Source: Alphaproteobacteria bacterium UBA4588 (GTDB taxonomy: Bacteria > Pseudomonadota > Alphaproteobacteria > Puniceispirillales > Puniceispirillaceae). Taken from it: 12,606 nucleotides of DNA. Shown piece after piece: positions 6,201 to 12,376 of this stretch. The translations under genes were made by a program, and so were the position numbers. The notes under the pieces were generated by a model, which searched no databases, was not told the DNA's origin, and worked only from the letters and a program-made list of their open reading frames with translations. The stretch is from NCBI GenBank assembly GCA_002387605.1, contig DGJU01000058.1, forward strand, positions 1-12,606. The letters are read 5' to 3'. How positions within the stretch are numbered: the stretch's first letter is position 1; each line of letters starts with the position of its first letter.

Positions 6201-7073
6201 CTATGTTGCTTTGGTGCGCGCCATAATCAGATTTCCCGCTAGAACGCAGACAATCCCAATAATCCCAAGCCCTGTCCAGACATAGCCTTCAACCATGGTG
6301 GAAATCATCAGCGCAAAGACAGGGAAGACAACTGTTGCATAGCCTGCCTTGCCAGCGCCAATACTACCAACAAGGCTAAGATAGCAGGCAAAGGCGATAA
6401 CAGATGAAAAAACAGAGAGCCAGACAAGACCGCCAAGATAGGTCCAGCTCGCAACGACAGTAAATTCATGCCCGCGCACCAACGCTATGACAGCCATAAA
6501 GAGGCAGCCATACATCATACCCCAGCTATTGGCACTCAACACAGGCACATCATCTTTTTGGGTTGAGGCTGAAACTTGATTGCCGGAACAGAAACATATT
6601 GTCCCTGCTGTACAGAGCATCAGACTTATCCAGGCTTTGTTACTGACATCCAATTCTGGCCAAAAAATTAAGATAATGCCACCCAGACCAATTGCCGAAG
6701 CGACCAGCTGACTGAGCCGCGGCGGGCGCACTGTCAGCGCAGAAACCATCAAGATATTAACCATAGATGCCGCTGAAAATGCGACAGCAAGCAACCCAGA
6801 CGCCAGATGCACGCTGGCATAATAATACAGCATGAAATTTGTGCTGAAGATAAAAATACCCATCAGAAAAAAGCGAATATGATAGCGAAGGGGAAACCGC
6901 AACGGCAGACCTTTGAGGCGCACCAGCAAATAGCAGAGCAATGCGGCAATCGCAAAACGCCAGACAAGAGAGACCTCAGGGGCAATAATCCCAACCTGCC
7001 ATTTTAGCGGCAGCCAGCTAGTTGACCAGCCAAACACAACAAGAGCGTAATTCAGATAATCACGACGCAACAT
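6201..7073 (-). CDS. DMT-superfamily (EamA) inner-membrane permease
   Basis: 290 residues with about ten hydrophobic helices in two EamA-like halves, the usual build of drug/metabolite transporters. Typical segments are the N-terminal helix with GWSTSWLPLKW, an SAASMVNILM-type helix in the first half, and VFSSVIAFACYLSLVGSIGAGKAGYATVVFPV in the second, written here only as a landmark around codons at 6310-6405. Such proteins export small metabolites or amino acids; the substrate cannot be told. The ATG at 7073 is preferred over a TTG nine codons upstream, although its Shine-Dalgarno is weak. The aldo/keto reductase gene ends about 111 bases upstream on the same strand, so co-transcription is possible. 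A nine-base direct repeat lies between them. It converges on the Pal-like gene. Confidence 0.85.
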   Translation of the reverse strand: MLRRDYLNYALVVFGWSTSWLPLKWQVGIIAPEVSLVWRFAIAALLCYLLVRLKGLPLRFPLRYHIRFFLMGIFIFSTNFMLYYYASVHLASGLLAVAFSAASMVNILMVSALTVRPPRLSQLVASAIGLGGIILIFWPELDVSNKAWISLMLCTAGTICFCSGNQVSASTQKDDVPVLSANSWGMMYGCLFMAVIALVRGHEFTVVASWTYLGGLVWLSVFSSVIAFACYLSLVGSIGAGKAGYATVVFPVFALMISTMVEGYVWTGLGIIGIVCVLAGNLIMARTKAT

Positions 7074-7107
7074 CAAATGAGCACCACCACTATGAGGCAA
7101 GACATAA

Positions 7108-7131
7108 AGATACTAGACATGCAGATACTAG
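7108..7131. repeat. Nine-base direct repeat upstream of the permease gene
   Basis: AGATACTAG occurs at 7108-7116 and again at 7123-7131, a 15-base period, 35-58 bases upstream of the permease start. This is a plausible place for a tandem operator, but no regulator can be named and coincidence is possible. Confidence 0.35.
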
Positions 7132-7184
7132 CTCTGGCTATCTTAAATCCCGGCCTTAGTTAAAAAGACAGACTACCCAACAGC

Positions 7185-8195
7185 TTAACAGAAACGTTCA
7201 GGGCCAATCCATTGCGCGGTTGAGTAACGGTCACCTGCTGCCCAGCCTACCGGCAGGATAGCCTCAATTTCAGCAAGCATATCAGCGGAAAGCGTTACTG
7301 ACATTGCCGCAGCCGCTTGAGCCAAATGTTCAACTGAGCGCGTTCCTGGAATGGGCAATACATGTTTTCCCTGATGCAGAAGCCAGGCAATCGCAAGCGT
7401 CGCAGCTGCCATTCCATGATCGGCTGCATACTGACGGAACTTATCTGTTGATGCGATATTGGCAGCAAATTGTGGCTGCATAAATCGCGGATTTTTCTGT
7501 GTAAAAGCGAGCGACTGACCTGTCTCATAGGACATTGGCGTATCGGTAAGGAAGGTGCGGCCTACAGGGCTGAAAGCAACCAGCGTTGTGCCAAGCTCAG
7601 CACAAGCTTGCACCAGACCAAGTTCTGGCGCGCGCGTTGATAATGAATATTCAGACTGAACGGCTGCAATATGATGAATTTTTGAGGCACGGCGTAATGA
7701 ATCAGGTGCTATTTCTGAAAATCCAATATGCTTTGTCTTACCCTTTTTAATCAGTGAGGCAAGGCCTTCTGTAACGTCTTCGATATCGCGTTCCTGTTCG
7801 CGGCGGTGGACATAAAACAGCTCCACACAGTCAACACCAAGCCGCGCCAAGCTTTTATCAAGCTCACCTTCGAGATGTTCAAGCGCATTATTAAAACAAC
7901 GCGCACCTGTCTCAGGATGAGTTGTAATCCCGCCTTTGGTCGCAATCTTAAACATGTCTTTGGCATGAGAGCCTTGCTTGGCAAGGAAGGCACCAATACG
8001 GCTCTCTGAGGTGCCAGCGCCATAGACGTTTGATGTATCGATATGGTCGATACCAAGATCAACACAAGCGGTCAGCACATTATGCGCCTGATCCTCATCA
8101 CAAGGGCCATAAAAATTAGTCAGCGACATAGCGCCATAACCAACAGAAGCCATGCGAGGGCCGTGCTGGCCAAGGGTGATAGATGATGATGACAT
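7185..8195 (-). CDS. Aldo/keto reductase (AKR13-like)
   Basis: 336 residues, a complete (alpha/beta)8 aldo/keto reductase that reduces carbonyls with NADPH in the cytosol. The catalytic tetrad is visible: Asp53 and Tyr58 in DTSNVYG, Lys87 in ATKGG, and His130 in FYVHRREQ. The cofactor-binding C-terminal motif IPGTRSVEHL is present. The loop containing GRTFLTDT...NPRFMQPQF fits the AKR13 group rather than AKR1. The start ATG 8195 has AAGGG about ten bases upstream. It is divergent from the nucleosidase-like gene, with about 120 bases between them. The physiological substrate is not known; enzymes of this group are often induced by aldehydes. Confidence 0.93.
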   Translation of the reverse strand: MSSSSITLGQHGPRMASVGYGAMSLTNFYGPCDEDQAHNVLTACVDLGIDHIDTSNVYGAGTSESRIGAFLAKQGSHAKDMFKIATKGGITTHPETGARCFNNALEHLEGELDKSLARLGVDCVELFYVHRREQERDIEDVTEGLASLIKKGKTKHIGFSEIAPDSLRRASKIHHIAAVQSEYSLSTRAPELGLVQACAELGTTLVAFSPVGRTFLTDTPMSYETGQSLAFTQKNPRFMQPQFAANIASTDKFRQYAADHGMAAATLAIAWLLHQGKHVLPIPGTRSVEHLAQAAAAMSVTLSADMLAEIEAILPVGWAAGDRYSTAQWIGPERFC

Positions 8196-8231
8196 GGAAA
8201 ACGACCCTTTTAAAAAAATAAGACATTAAGC

Positions 8232-8250
8232 GTTTCTATTCTAAAGAAAC
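8232..8250. promoter_or_regulatory. Inverted repeat between the divergent reductase and nucleosidase-like genes
   Basis: GTTTCT (8232-8237) and AGAAAC (8245-8250) form an interrupted dyad with a seven-base spacer in the roughly 120-base divergent promoter region. It has the size of an operator for a dimeric regulator. There is no further support. Confidence 0.25.
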
Positions 8251-8315
8251 TTATGACAGCATGTCTATAAACAACCCAGCTTTATTGCACGTCGCGAAAA
8301 AAAAGGCCTCTGCTT

Positions 8316-8903
8316 ATGTCATCCACACCGCCGCCTCCTCTTCTTCCAGATGGTCACCTGATTCTGGTTGCCCTTGATAATGAGTTGCCACTCCCAAAAT
8401 TGCTGGCAGTAGACCCGGGCGGGCGGCGCGCCCTCATTGGTGTTGGAAAAATCAATGCCGCTTATCATACTCTCAAGGCGATAATTGAGTTTAAGCCCCG
8501 GTTGCTGATTAATTTTGGAACAGCGGGCGCGTTATCTGACGGGCTTGATGACTTAGTCGAGGTCGGGCATGTGGTGCAGCGTGATATAGATTTACGGCCG
8601 ATGGGGTTTTCGCTTGGCACAACCCCTTATGATCCTCTCTCAGATGGTTTGGTGCTTGCCGGCACAGGCGTTACATGCGGTAGCGGAGATGATTTTGTAG
8701 ATAGCCCGCCTGAACTCACCTGTGACATCGTTGATATGGAGCTTTATGCCATCGCAAAAGTCGCCGCAAGAGAGGGGGTCGCACTGCGGGCCTTCAAATA
8801 TATCTCAGACAGGGCGGATGACAGTGCGCCAGCTGACTGGAAAGAGGGCCTAACAAAGGCTGCCGATTGTTTTCTGAGCCGCCTGCCGCATTTGTCTCTC
8901 TAA
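8316..8903 (+). CDS. MTA/SAH nucleosidase-like protein (PNP/UDP phosphorylase family), short
   Basis: 195 residues, shorter than the roughly 230 usual for MTA/SAH nucleosidases. Family landmarks are GVGKINAA (42-49), INFGTAGALSDG (65-76), VGHVVQRDID (83-92), GVTCGSGDDFV (118-128), VDMELYAIA (139-147) and YISDRADD (162-169). Glu23, Glu142 and Asp165 stand where the water-activating Glu, the ribose-binding Glu and the purine-protonating Asp are expected. Such enzymes split adenine from methylthioadenosine or S-adenosylhomocysteine in methyl recycling. The VDMELYA form, instead of VEMEAAA, and the compressed N-terminus show this is a divergent branch, so the exact nucleoside is uncertain. The start ATG 8316 has AAAAGG about ten bases upstream. 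A 12-bp triple repeat begins right after the stop. Confidence 0.82.
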   Translation: MSSTPPPPLLPDGHLILVALDNELPLPKLLAVDPGGRRALIGVGKINAAYHTLKAIIEFKPRLLINFGTAGALSDGLDDLVEVGHVVQRDIDLRPMGFSLGTTPYDPLSDGLVLAGTGVTCGSGDDFVDSPPELTCDIVDMELYAIAKVAAREGVALRAFKYISDRADDSAPADWKEGLTKAADCFLSRLPHLSL

Positions 8904-8904
8904 C

Positions 8905-8940
8905 AAATCGCTATTTAAATCGCCATGCAAATCGCCATGA
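8905..8940. repeat. 12-bp tandem repeat, three copies, right after the nucleosidase stop
   Basis: AAATCGCTATTT (8905-8916), AAATCGCCATGC (8917-8928) and AAATCGCCATGA (8929-8940) follow one another exactly. The core AAATCGC is invariant and copies two and three differ at the last base only. It starts one base after the stop codon. It probably arose by local slippage duplication; function is unknown. Confidence 0.75.
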
Positions 8941-9302
8941 CAGCCCCTTTGCTGCGACAAATAGAGCCATTACAGCGCCTCAAACCAAGAATATCTGCGA
9001 TTATTTCACAGTGAACAGCCCCGCTAGGGGCATGACCCTTTAATCATCTGATGTAAAACAGTTTCTTCTACAATTTTCATCTCTTTGCATGCTTTATATA
9101 AGCGTTTTAAGGACAAAAATGAAAAAGCAGTTCATTAAAATGTCACTTTAATGAAGTCCAGCTTCCTTCTCGGCACGTATATAGAAAGTGTCCCTTGGTC
9201 GAGTAATCCTAGCCGGTCCCAACTCTCTAAGGGGCACCCCCATATTTCAGCTAAATTTCACCATAAAGCCAGCCGCACGTCATACGTTTCTGCGATGTGT
9301 AA
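8941..9302. other. Gene-poor stretch with stem-loops and two very short candidate ORFs
   Basis: No convincing gene is seen here. There is a small GC hairpin GCCCC-GCTA-GGGGC (9018-9031) and an AT-rich stem-loop at 9131-9155. On the plus strand AAGGA (9109-9113) lies five bases before a ten-codon frame, MKKQFIKMSL, at 9119-9151. On the minus strand a 31-codon frame at 9148-9243 (MGVPLRELG...AEKEAGLH) ends inside the stem-loop. Either could be a leader peptide, a small gene or a remnant. A 66-codon plus-strand frame from 9151 has a noise-like composition (Ser, His, Pro rich) and runs into the antisense membrane-protein gene. Confidence 0.4.
9131..9155 (-). terminator. AT-rich stem-loop, possible terminator of the minus-strand operon
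   Basis: TTCATTAAA (9131-9139) pairs perfectly with TTTAATGAA (9147-9155) around seven bases. On the minus strand it is followed by a T-rich stretch (CTGCTTTTTCATTTTT). It could therefore end transcripts coming from the operon at 10638-9303, although it lies about 150 bases past the last stop. The stem is purely AT-rich except for one pair per arm, so it is weak. It could also be a binding site. Confidence 0.35.
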
Positions 9303-9494
9303 TCAGCGTCCTGCGGACAGAGCCGTCATACACATATCAGCGAACGCCTGAATCACAGCGCTTTGTCTGACGATGAAGGGCAGAGCTATGATAGTTATCA
9401 GCACCATAACGCCCCATATCATCCATAACGCTTTATCTGGATGCGCTTTGGGTATGGCAGAAGAAATGGTCTTGCTATCATCATGTGATGTCAT
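9303..9494 (-). CDS. Small single-span membrane protein, 63 residues, unknown function
   Basis: The frame encodes a hydrophilic N-terminus, one clear transmembrane segment (ALWMIWGVMVLITIIALPFIV, about residues 22-42, flanked by Lys21 and Arg43), and a short tail with Cys55. I do not recognise a family. The gene is supported by a near-perfect Shine-Dalgarno, AAGGAG, five bases before ATG 9494, and by its place 18 bases after the DUF2237 stop on the same strand. It therefore appears to be the last gene of the acyltransferase-DUF2237 operon. Positive residues lie on both sides of the span, so topology is unclear. Small membrane proteins of this kind are often missed in annotation. Confidence 0.75.
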   Translation of the reverse strand: MTSHDDSKTISSAIPKAHPDKALWMIWGVMVLITIIALPFIVRQSAVIQAFADMCMTALSAGR

Positions 9495-9512
9495 GCCGGC
9501 TCCTTGTCTGCG

Positions 9513-9917
9513 TTAGGATCTTTTATCCGGAGCATCAAGCGCGTGCGCTGTAAGATGCTCAAGCGCACAAATAGACAAGGCGGCCTGATTTGTTGCAGCA
9601 AGCCTGACATGAGGAGCAGCATCAGAGCGGCGTGCCTGCTCCCAGCGTGCAGCACATAAACACCAGTTATCCCCTTCAACAAGCCCCGGAAAGCCAAATT
9701 CTGGGCGCGGCGTTGACAGATCATTTCCGATGTTTTTGCTAAAGGTAAGAAAGCTATCTGTCATCACAGCGCAGACAGTATGAGAGCCAGCATCCTCAAC
9801 GCCCGTATGACAACATCCATCGCGATAGAAGCCTGTCATCGGCGTTATCGAACATGGGATAAGCATCCCACCAAGAACATTACGCTGTTTGCCAGACCCA
9901 AAATCTTCGCCATCCAT
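9513..9917 (-). CDS. DUF2237 family protein
   Basis: 134 residues covering essentially the whole family. Conserved landmarks recalled for DUF2237 are all present: NVLGG (13-17), GFYRDGCC (29-36), GSHTVCAVMT (44-53), GNDLSTPRPEFGFPGL (64-79) and WCLCAARW (85-92). Six cysteines (22, 35, 36, 49, 86, 88), four of them in CC and CxC pairs, suggest a metal or redox site; this is inference, and the function of the family is not known to me. ATG 9917 is preferred. It lies four bases after the acyltransferase stop, whereas the longer form would start from TTG 9953 inside that gene. The order acyltransferase, DUF2237, small membrane protein on one strand with tiny gaps indicates an operon. Confidence 0.9.
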   Translation of the reverse strand: MDGEDFGSGKQRNVLGGMLIPCSITPMTGFYRDGCCHTGVEDAGSHTVCAVMTDSFLTFSKNIGNDLSTPRPEFGFPGLVEGDNWCLCAARWEQARRSDAAPHVRLAATNQAALSICALEHLTAHALDAPDKRS

Positions 9918-9921
9918 AATG

Positions 9922-10638
9922 CTAGTCTTTCTGCGTGCTATCGCCTTTTTCAAGGCGCGCTGTTGCCTGCTCTATCTGCTCTTCTAATGTGGCCATAAAG
10001 GCGGCGCGCGGCAAGCCCGGTGCAATTTCTGGCAAAAATTCCAGCGTGATGCAGCCCGGATATTTCCGGATCCCCTTGCGAGGCCAGAATGACCCTGAAT
10101 TAAGAGCAACAGGCACAACAGGCAGTCCGGTTGCTGAATAGAGTGCATAAACACCTATCTGATAGGGCGCTTCTGTACGGGGAAGAACGCGTGTGCCTTG
10201 CGGGAAAATCAGCAAAGGACGGCCTGTTTCTAGTGCAATGAGGGCATCACGTTTTAATTTCTTCAAGGCCGCCATGCCTGCAGACCTATCTACCCCAATA
10301 CTTCCTGTGCGTTTAAACACCCACCCGATAAAAGGAATCCGCATTAATTCCTGTTTCATCACAATAATGGGGTCATACAACACCCAGAATAGCACCATGG
10401 TCTCCCATGCCGATTGATGTTTTACCGCATAAATGACCTGTTTACCCTTCGGCACATTGCCTTCGAGACGAAAACTAATGCCGGAAATCCATGCAACAAA
10501 GCTTGCAAACCGGCCCCATAAGCGCCCTGCAAGAGGGGCAATGCGTGCAGAAAGGCAAACCGGCAACATGAGAATCACCAGCACGCTTGTACCGATATAA
10601 AAAACGATAGCGCTAAGGATGGAAGTAAGCCATGACAT
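9922..10638 (-). CDS. plsC: 1-acyl-sn-glycerol-3-phosphate acyltransferase (PlsC-like, LPLAT family)
   Basis: 238 residues. An N-terminal membrane helix (about 7-30) is followed by the acyltransferase domain, which makes phosphatidic acid from lysophosphatidic acid at the inner membrane. Blocks in order: KHQSAWET with His74 and Glu79 (block I, HX4E instead of the usual HX4D), GSIGVDRS (112-119, block II), FPQGTR (145-150, block III, in place of FPEGTR) and PVVPVALNSG (block IV). These two substitutions are, as far as I recall, common in an alphaproteobacterial branch and need not mean inactivity. ATG 10638 is the only sensible start; the Shine-Dalgarno is weak. It is first in a likely three-gene operon and is divergent from the small gene at 10692. 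It could instead serve another acyl acceptor, such as ornithine lipids. Confidence 0.88.
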   Translation of the reverse strand: MSWLTSILSAIVFYIGTSVLVILMLPVCLSARIAPLAGRLWGRFASFVAWISGISFRLEGNVPKGKQVIYAVKHQSAWETMVLFWVLYDPIIVMKQELMRIPFIGWVFKRTGSIGVDRSAGMAALKKLKRDALIALETGRPLLIFPQGTRVLPRTEAPYQIGVYALYSATGLPVVPVALNSGSFWPRKGIRKYPGCITLEFLPEIAPGLPRAAFMATLEEQIEQATARLEKGDSTQKD

Positions 10639-10691
10639 GGGTTACATCTTTAACGCAAGGACAGGCTTACGACAAGGCAATGTGACCCTTT

Positions 10692-11054
10692 ATGACCAAC
10701 AAGATTAGCGAAGATATCCAGCATCAACATTCTGACTGGCAGAACCGTGCTCTCATTGCGGTTGAGAGCACTATCGCTGCCAAAAGACAGATAACCTATC
10801 AGGCTCTTGCTGAGGCTGCTGGAATTCCGCCGCCACACCGGATTAATAAGCTTACCCAATGGCTAGAAACATTAATTGCAGAGGATGCGCAGGCTGGCAG
10901 GCCCGTGCGGGCAGCTTGTGTCATCTCAAAAGTGCGCGGCATTCCTGCACCCGGATTTTTTGCCTGTTGTCATGAACATGGCTTGCTGGCAGAAACGGCA
11001 GACACAGAAAGCTTTTATCTGCGTGTCTTAACAGCCTTGATGGCCCCAGACTGA
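10692..11054 (+). CDS. Small hypothetical protein with a possible winged-helix / alkyltransferase-like fold
   Basis: 120 residues, family not named with confidence. The middle ITYQALAEAAGIPPPHRINKL (about 34-54; first 20 residues shown are enough to recognise it) resembles the DNA-binding helix-turn-helix of MGMT/alkyltransferase-like proteins, where T-Y-x-x-[IL]-A-x-x-A-G is typical. The following part, VISKVRGIPAPGFF (about 77-90), stands where those proteins have the active-site region, but no PCHR motif is present. A DNA-binding or nucleotide-binding role is therefore only a suggestion. The start ATG 10692 has no clear Shine-Dalgarno at normal spacing. It is divergent from the acyltransferase (53-base gap) and convergent with the TusA-like gene. 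A 13-bp tandem repeat runs over its stop codon. Confidence 0.65.
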   Translation: MTNKISEDIQHQHSDWQNRALIAVESTIAAKRQITYQALAEAAGIPPPHRINKLTQWLETLIAEDAQAGRPVRAACVISKVRGIPAPGFFACCHEHGLLAETADTESFYLRVLTALMAPD

Positions 11055-11084
11055 TGCACCAGACTGATGCACCAGACCAATGCT
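11046..11084. repeat. 13-bp tandem repeat, three copies, spanning a stop codon
   Basis: CCAGACTGATGCA is repeated exactly at 11046-11058 and 11059-11071. A third copy (11072-11084) reads CCAGACCAATGCT, with three changes. The first copy contains the stop codon TGA (11052-11054) of the small plus-strand gene, so the duplication extends from the coding end into the short convergent spacer. Confidence 0.8.
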
Positions 11085-11088
11085 GCCC

Positions 11089-11367
11089 TTACTTTTTTTT
11101 CACCACAAAAATAAAGATGCCGCCGTGCTCATCAGAGACAAGAAGTGTATGCCCCTCTGTCTCGCAGAAATGCGCCATATCTAACGGTGACGCCGGATCA
11201 TCAGCCAGAAATTCAGCTTCCTGACCGCTGCTTATCTGACCCAAAGACCGCCGTGCTTTAAGGACAGGGAGCGGACATTTCAGCCCCCGAAAATCAGCCT
11301 GTAACGCGCAGTCATGCTGAAACGGTGTTTCGGCTTGCTGGTCTGATGGGGACGGCTTATCACTCAT
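11089..11367 (-). CDS. TusA/SirA-type sulfurtransferase
   Basis: 92 residues, about the family's usual 75-90. The signature FRGLKCPLPVLKARRSL contains the active-site Cys31 in CPxP, the persulfide-carrying residue. Further landmarks are the ADDPASPLD strand-turn and the HFCETEGHTLL segment. TusA-like proteins pass sulfur as a persulfide, in enterobacteria to tRNA 2-thiouridine synthesis; paralogues serve molybdopterin or sulfur oxidation, so the partner is uncertain here. I chose ATG 11367 (MSDKPS...), which has GGAG about nine bases upstream; ATG 11382 is the alternative. The C-terminus ends in three lysines encoded by an A8 tract, a possible slippage site at the very end. It is divergent from the TerB/J-domain gene. 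Confidence 0.9.
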   Translation of the reverse strand: MSDKPSPSDQQAETPFQHDCALQADFRGLKCPLPVLKARRSLGQISSGQEAEFLADDPASPLDMAHFCETEGHTLLVSDEHGGIFIFVVKKK

Positions 11368-11408
11368 GCTGGCGCGCTCCATTTCCGTGCGGGGTTAGCT
11401 TTACTAGC

Positions 11409-11472
11409 GATATGATTTACCATAGCCAAACCGCGTGCGCCACGCCTATGATATGAGCCGTAAAATTTACCA
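11409..11472. repeat. Imperfect direct repeat in the divergent tusA-like / TerB-J promoter region
   Basis: GATATGA (11409-11415 and 11450-11456) is followed in each case by ATTTACCA (11415-11422 and 11465-11472), with different spacing. The two copies sit in the roughly 220 bases between divergent genes. They may be regulatory sites; the match is short and could be chance. Confidence 0.25.
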
Positions 11473-11584
11473 GCGCGCCATGTGCAGGTATCATAAAAAC
11501 ATACTACGCCACCGCCTCAATCTTGCATTTAGTGACATAACAGGGCAAAAAGCCTCATCAATCATCCTTACAAGGCGCAAATGA

Positions 11585-12361
11585 ATGACAATTTGGGGGC
11601 TCATTATTGGCGGTGCAGCCGGCTTTGCCCTTGGCGGACCGATTGGCGCCTTGCTGGGCGCAGCTGCCGGTCATCTAACAGAGCGCAAAATCCGTGATCA
11701 GCTGGACCCCGAACAGTCACGCAAAGTAGCCTTTACCGTTGCGGTGATTGCGCTATCCGCCAAAATGGCAAAGGCTGATGGCACCGTAACACGTGCTGAG
11801 ATTGATGCGTTTCGCAACCGTGTTGATATTCAATCTGATGATATTGATAAAATCGGCAAGTTTTGGGATTTAGCGCGGCAAACACCAGATGGGTTTGAAG
11901 CCTATGCCAGCCAGACAGCACGCTTGTTTGGACCGCGTACTGCAATGCTAGAGCAACTTCTGGACCTTCTTTTTACCATTGCACGGGCAGATGGTGATAT
12001 CACGCCGCCAGAATGGGCGTATTTGCAAGAAGTTGCCCATATTTTTGGCTATGATGAAACCGAGTTTTCTCGGCTATCCGATATTTATTCCGGCATTCAT
12101 CCAGCGCCGCATCTGGTGCTTGGCGTATCAGCTGATGCAGAGCTGGTAGATGTGCGTGCCGCATGGAAGCAGTTGGCACGCGACCATCACCCTGACCAGA
12201 TGATTGCTGCCGGCATGCCAGAAGAATTTGTGCGGGCAGCAACAGACAGGCTGTCTGGGATCAATCGTGCTTATGAGCTGATGTCGAAGAAAATCGCGGC
12301 TCGCAAGCCCTCATCAGAGCCTGCATCAAACGCCTCCTCACAATCGCCGCTACATTCCTAG
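11585..12361 (+). CDS. TerB-domain plus J-domain co-chaperone (DjlA-like)
   Basis: 258 residues in three parts. Residues 5-29 are a glycine-zipper-like hydrophobic segment (GLIIGGAAGFALGG...) that probably inserts in or lies on the membrane. About 45-168 is a TerB-like helical domain, with repeated KADG (63-66) and RADG (134-137) acidic loops. About 174-240 is a J domain with the HPD motif at 202-204, the site that stimulates DnaK ATPase. This matches DjlA-type co-chaperones, which help DnaK at the inner membrane, though the N-terminal segment is a glycine zipper rather than a plain transmembrane helix. A low-complexity Ser/Pro/Ala tail ends the protein. ATG 11585 has AAGG nine bases upstream. 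An ABC-F ATPase gene follows 15 bases after the stop and may share its transcript. Confidence 0.9.
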   Translation: MTIWGLIIGGAAGFALGGPIGALLGAAAGHLTERKIRDQLDPEQSRKVAFTVAVIALSAKMAKADGTVTRAEIDAFRNRVDIQSDDIDKIGKFWDLARQTPDGFEAYASQTARLFGPRTAMLEQLLDLLFTIARADGDITPPEWAYLQEVAHIFGYDETEFSRLSDIYSGIHPAPHLVLGVSADAELVDVRAAWKQLARDHHPDQMIAAGMPEEFVRAATDRLSGINRAYELMSKKIAARKPSSEPASNASSQSPLHS

Positions 12362-12376
12362 GATAAAATCGTTTCT

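Noticed and set aside
9018..9031. GCCCC-GCTA-GGGGC hairpin as a terminator for the nucleosidase gene.
   Set aside because: It is over 100 bases past the stop, only five pairs long and not followed by a T-run.
9155..9180. Minus-strand sequence GAGAAGGAAGC resembling the conserved loop of SRP RNA.
   Set aside because: The flanking bases do not form the required asymmetric-loop helix, and the rest of the RNA cannot be traced; a short chance match.
9188..9215. GGTCGAG...AATCC-like string reminiscent of a tRNA T-arm.
   Set aside because: Loop length is wrong and no acceptor, D or anticodon arms can be drawn around it.
9151..9351. 66-codon plus-strand frame following the ten-codon micro-ORF.
   Set aside because: The composition looks random (Ser, His, Pro rich), it runs antisense into the well-supported small membrane-protein gene, and it resembles no family.
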